NCBI GenBank assembly: GCA_036873135.1
Contig: JAPTYO010000010.1
Location: 16,800,772 to 16,864,771 of the forward strand
Origin: Clarkia xantiana subsp. parviflora
Taxonomy: Eukaryota > Streptophyta > Magnoliopsida > Myrtales > Onagraceae
Length of the DNA stretch: 64,000 bases
Reading direction: 5' to 3'
Position numbers and translations under genes: made by a program. Shown here one piece after another: positions 63,407 to 64,000 of the stretch. The notes beneath the pieces are model-generated. The model was given only the letters and a program-made list of their open reading frames with translations. It ran no database searches and was not told the DNA's origin. Within the stretch, counting starts at the first letter, position 1. Every line of letters starts with the position of its first letter.

Positions 63407-64000
63407 TAGGGGTGAAACCAAAATCCGGTTGGTCCTAAAAACCGGTGACAACCGAACCAGTCCGGACCGAAAAAACCGAATCTGAAATATACGGTTTAGT
63501 TTTTGGTCTGATTTTTTTACTCTAGTTCGGTTTTTCGGTTCGGTTCGGATTTTGAGCTTTAAGGACCGTGGGGACCGAACCGACCGTTATCCTAACTAAA
63601 TATGTAAAATATATACTATATTAGTTGATATTAATCTCCGGCCAAAAAAAAAGTTGATATTAATCAATATAATTAATTAATTAGGTTAACAAAAATTATA
63701 AAATAGTCACTTATGAAGATTATTTTTTCTAATTTTGTTTTATAATTTAGTTAATTATATTAATTGACGCTATTTTTCATTTTGGTTTGATAAATTCCAT
63801 AAAAATAATGAGAATTTTAAACGGTGATTGTTAATTTTGGATTTTCGGTTTAAACCGAAAACCGAACCGAAAAAACCGTACTACCAATGGACGGTTTATT
63901 TTTCCTCATACGGTTTTTTGGTCGGATTTTTTGAAGGAAAAAAATCGGACCGAAAATATGAGTAACCGACCGAACCAAGCAAAAAACCGGTCTGACCGGT
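63407..64000. mobile_element. hAT-like MITE, family 1 (copy 2, inverted, cut by window end)
   Basis: Starts TAGGGGTGAAACCAAAATCC, the reverse complement of the right end of the element at 55847-56427, and follows it in reverse throughout (TCGGTTTAAACCGAAAACCG, TTGACGCTATTTTTCATTT). The last visible bases, CCGGTCTGACCGGT, are about 15 bases short of the expected TTTCACCCCTA terminus. The target duplication cannot be checked. Confidence 0.85.

Overview
The window is nuclear DNA from a flowering plant, almost certainly a eudicot. The evidence is GT-AG introns, plant-type proteins (RPA70, a GDPD5/GDPD6-type phosphodiesterase, EXO70, Ninja-like and DUF1118/RIQ proteins), Copia and Gypsy LTR retrotransposons with tRNA-Met-type primer sites, hAT-like and Mutator-like transposons, and AT-rich intergenic DNA. 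I cannot name the species. Well over half of the window is transposable-element DNA.

Layout. 1-9.5 kb: decayed repeats (RNase H relic, EXO70 C-terminal relic cut off by an LTR element, Gypsy LTR relic, a ~65-bp minisatellite, and a foldback MITE ending 316 bp before a gene). 9.6-13.4 kb (+): a complete 12-exon RPA70 gene with E2F-like promoter sites. 13.6-15.0 kb: a TIR element that may hold a captured gene fragment. 15.1-16.8 kb (-): a complete 6-exon glycerophosphodiester phosphodiesterase gene, convergent with RPA70. 18.0-28.9 kb: a ~10.85-kb Mutator-like element with long TIRs, described below. 28.9-32.2 kb: nested TIR elements, including a hAT-like MITE with a clear target duplication. 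33.0-38.3 kb: a Copia-related element lacking gag-pol, with target duplication ACCTC, itself holding a 1.9-kb TRIM-like element. 38.4-56.7 kb: a tandem segmental duplication of a two-exon Ninja/TDBD-domain gene (-). One copy carries a 7.7-kb decayed Copia element in its intron; the other has a frameshift. 57.3-60.2 kb: a head-to-tail array of ~835-bp units, each with a reverse-oriented LTR-type primer site. 60.2-62.1 kb: a deleted Gypsy element with gag. 62.4-62.8 kb: a RIQ1-like (DUF1118) pseudogene. 63.4-64.0 kb: a second copy of the hAT-like MITE seen at 55.8 kb.

Main point of interest. The Mutator-like element holds two convergent genes. A plant-mobile-domain (PMD) gene runs inward from the left TIR and a mudrA-type transposase runs inward from the right TIR. 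This is the MuDR plan, with PMD in the position of mudrB. Each TIR contains a TATA box, a 5' leader and an in-frame ATG encoding the same start, MAAEGSSSRRTARGKQ. Splicing models join this leader in frame to PMD at one end and to the transposase at the other, so the TIRs may supply both the promoter and a shared N-terminal exon. Both first introns are filled with tandem repeats of different families. The TIRs carry a run of short palindromes and GACCGGTC motifs. The copy is decayed: the PMD frame has one frameshift and one nonsense codon, and the transposase has two nonsense codons.

The single-copy genes RPA70, GDPD and RIQ1-like occur in the same order as Arabidopsis At5g08020, At5g08030 and At5g08050 (from memory). 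The window therefore looks like a conserved gene block expanded by about 45 kb of transposons.
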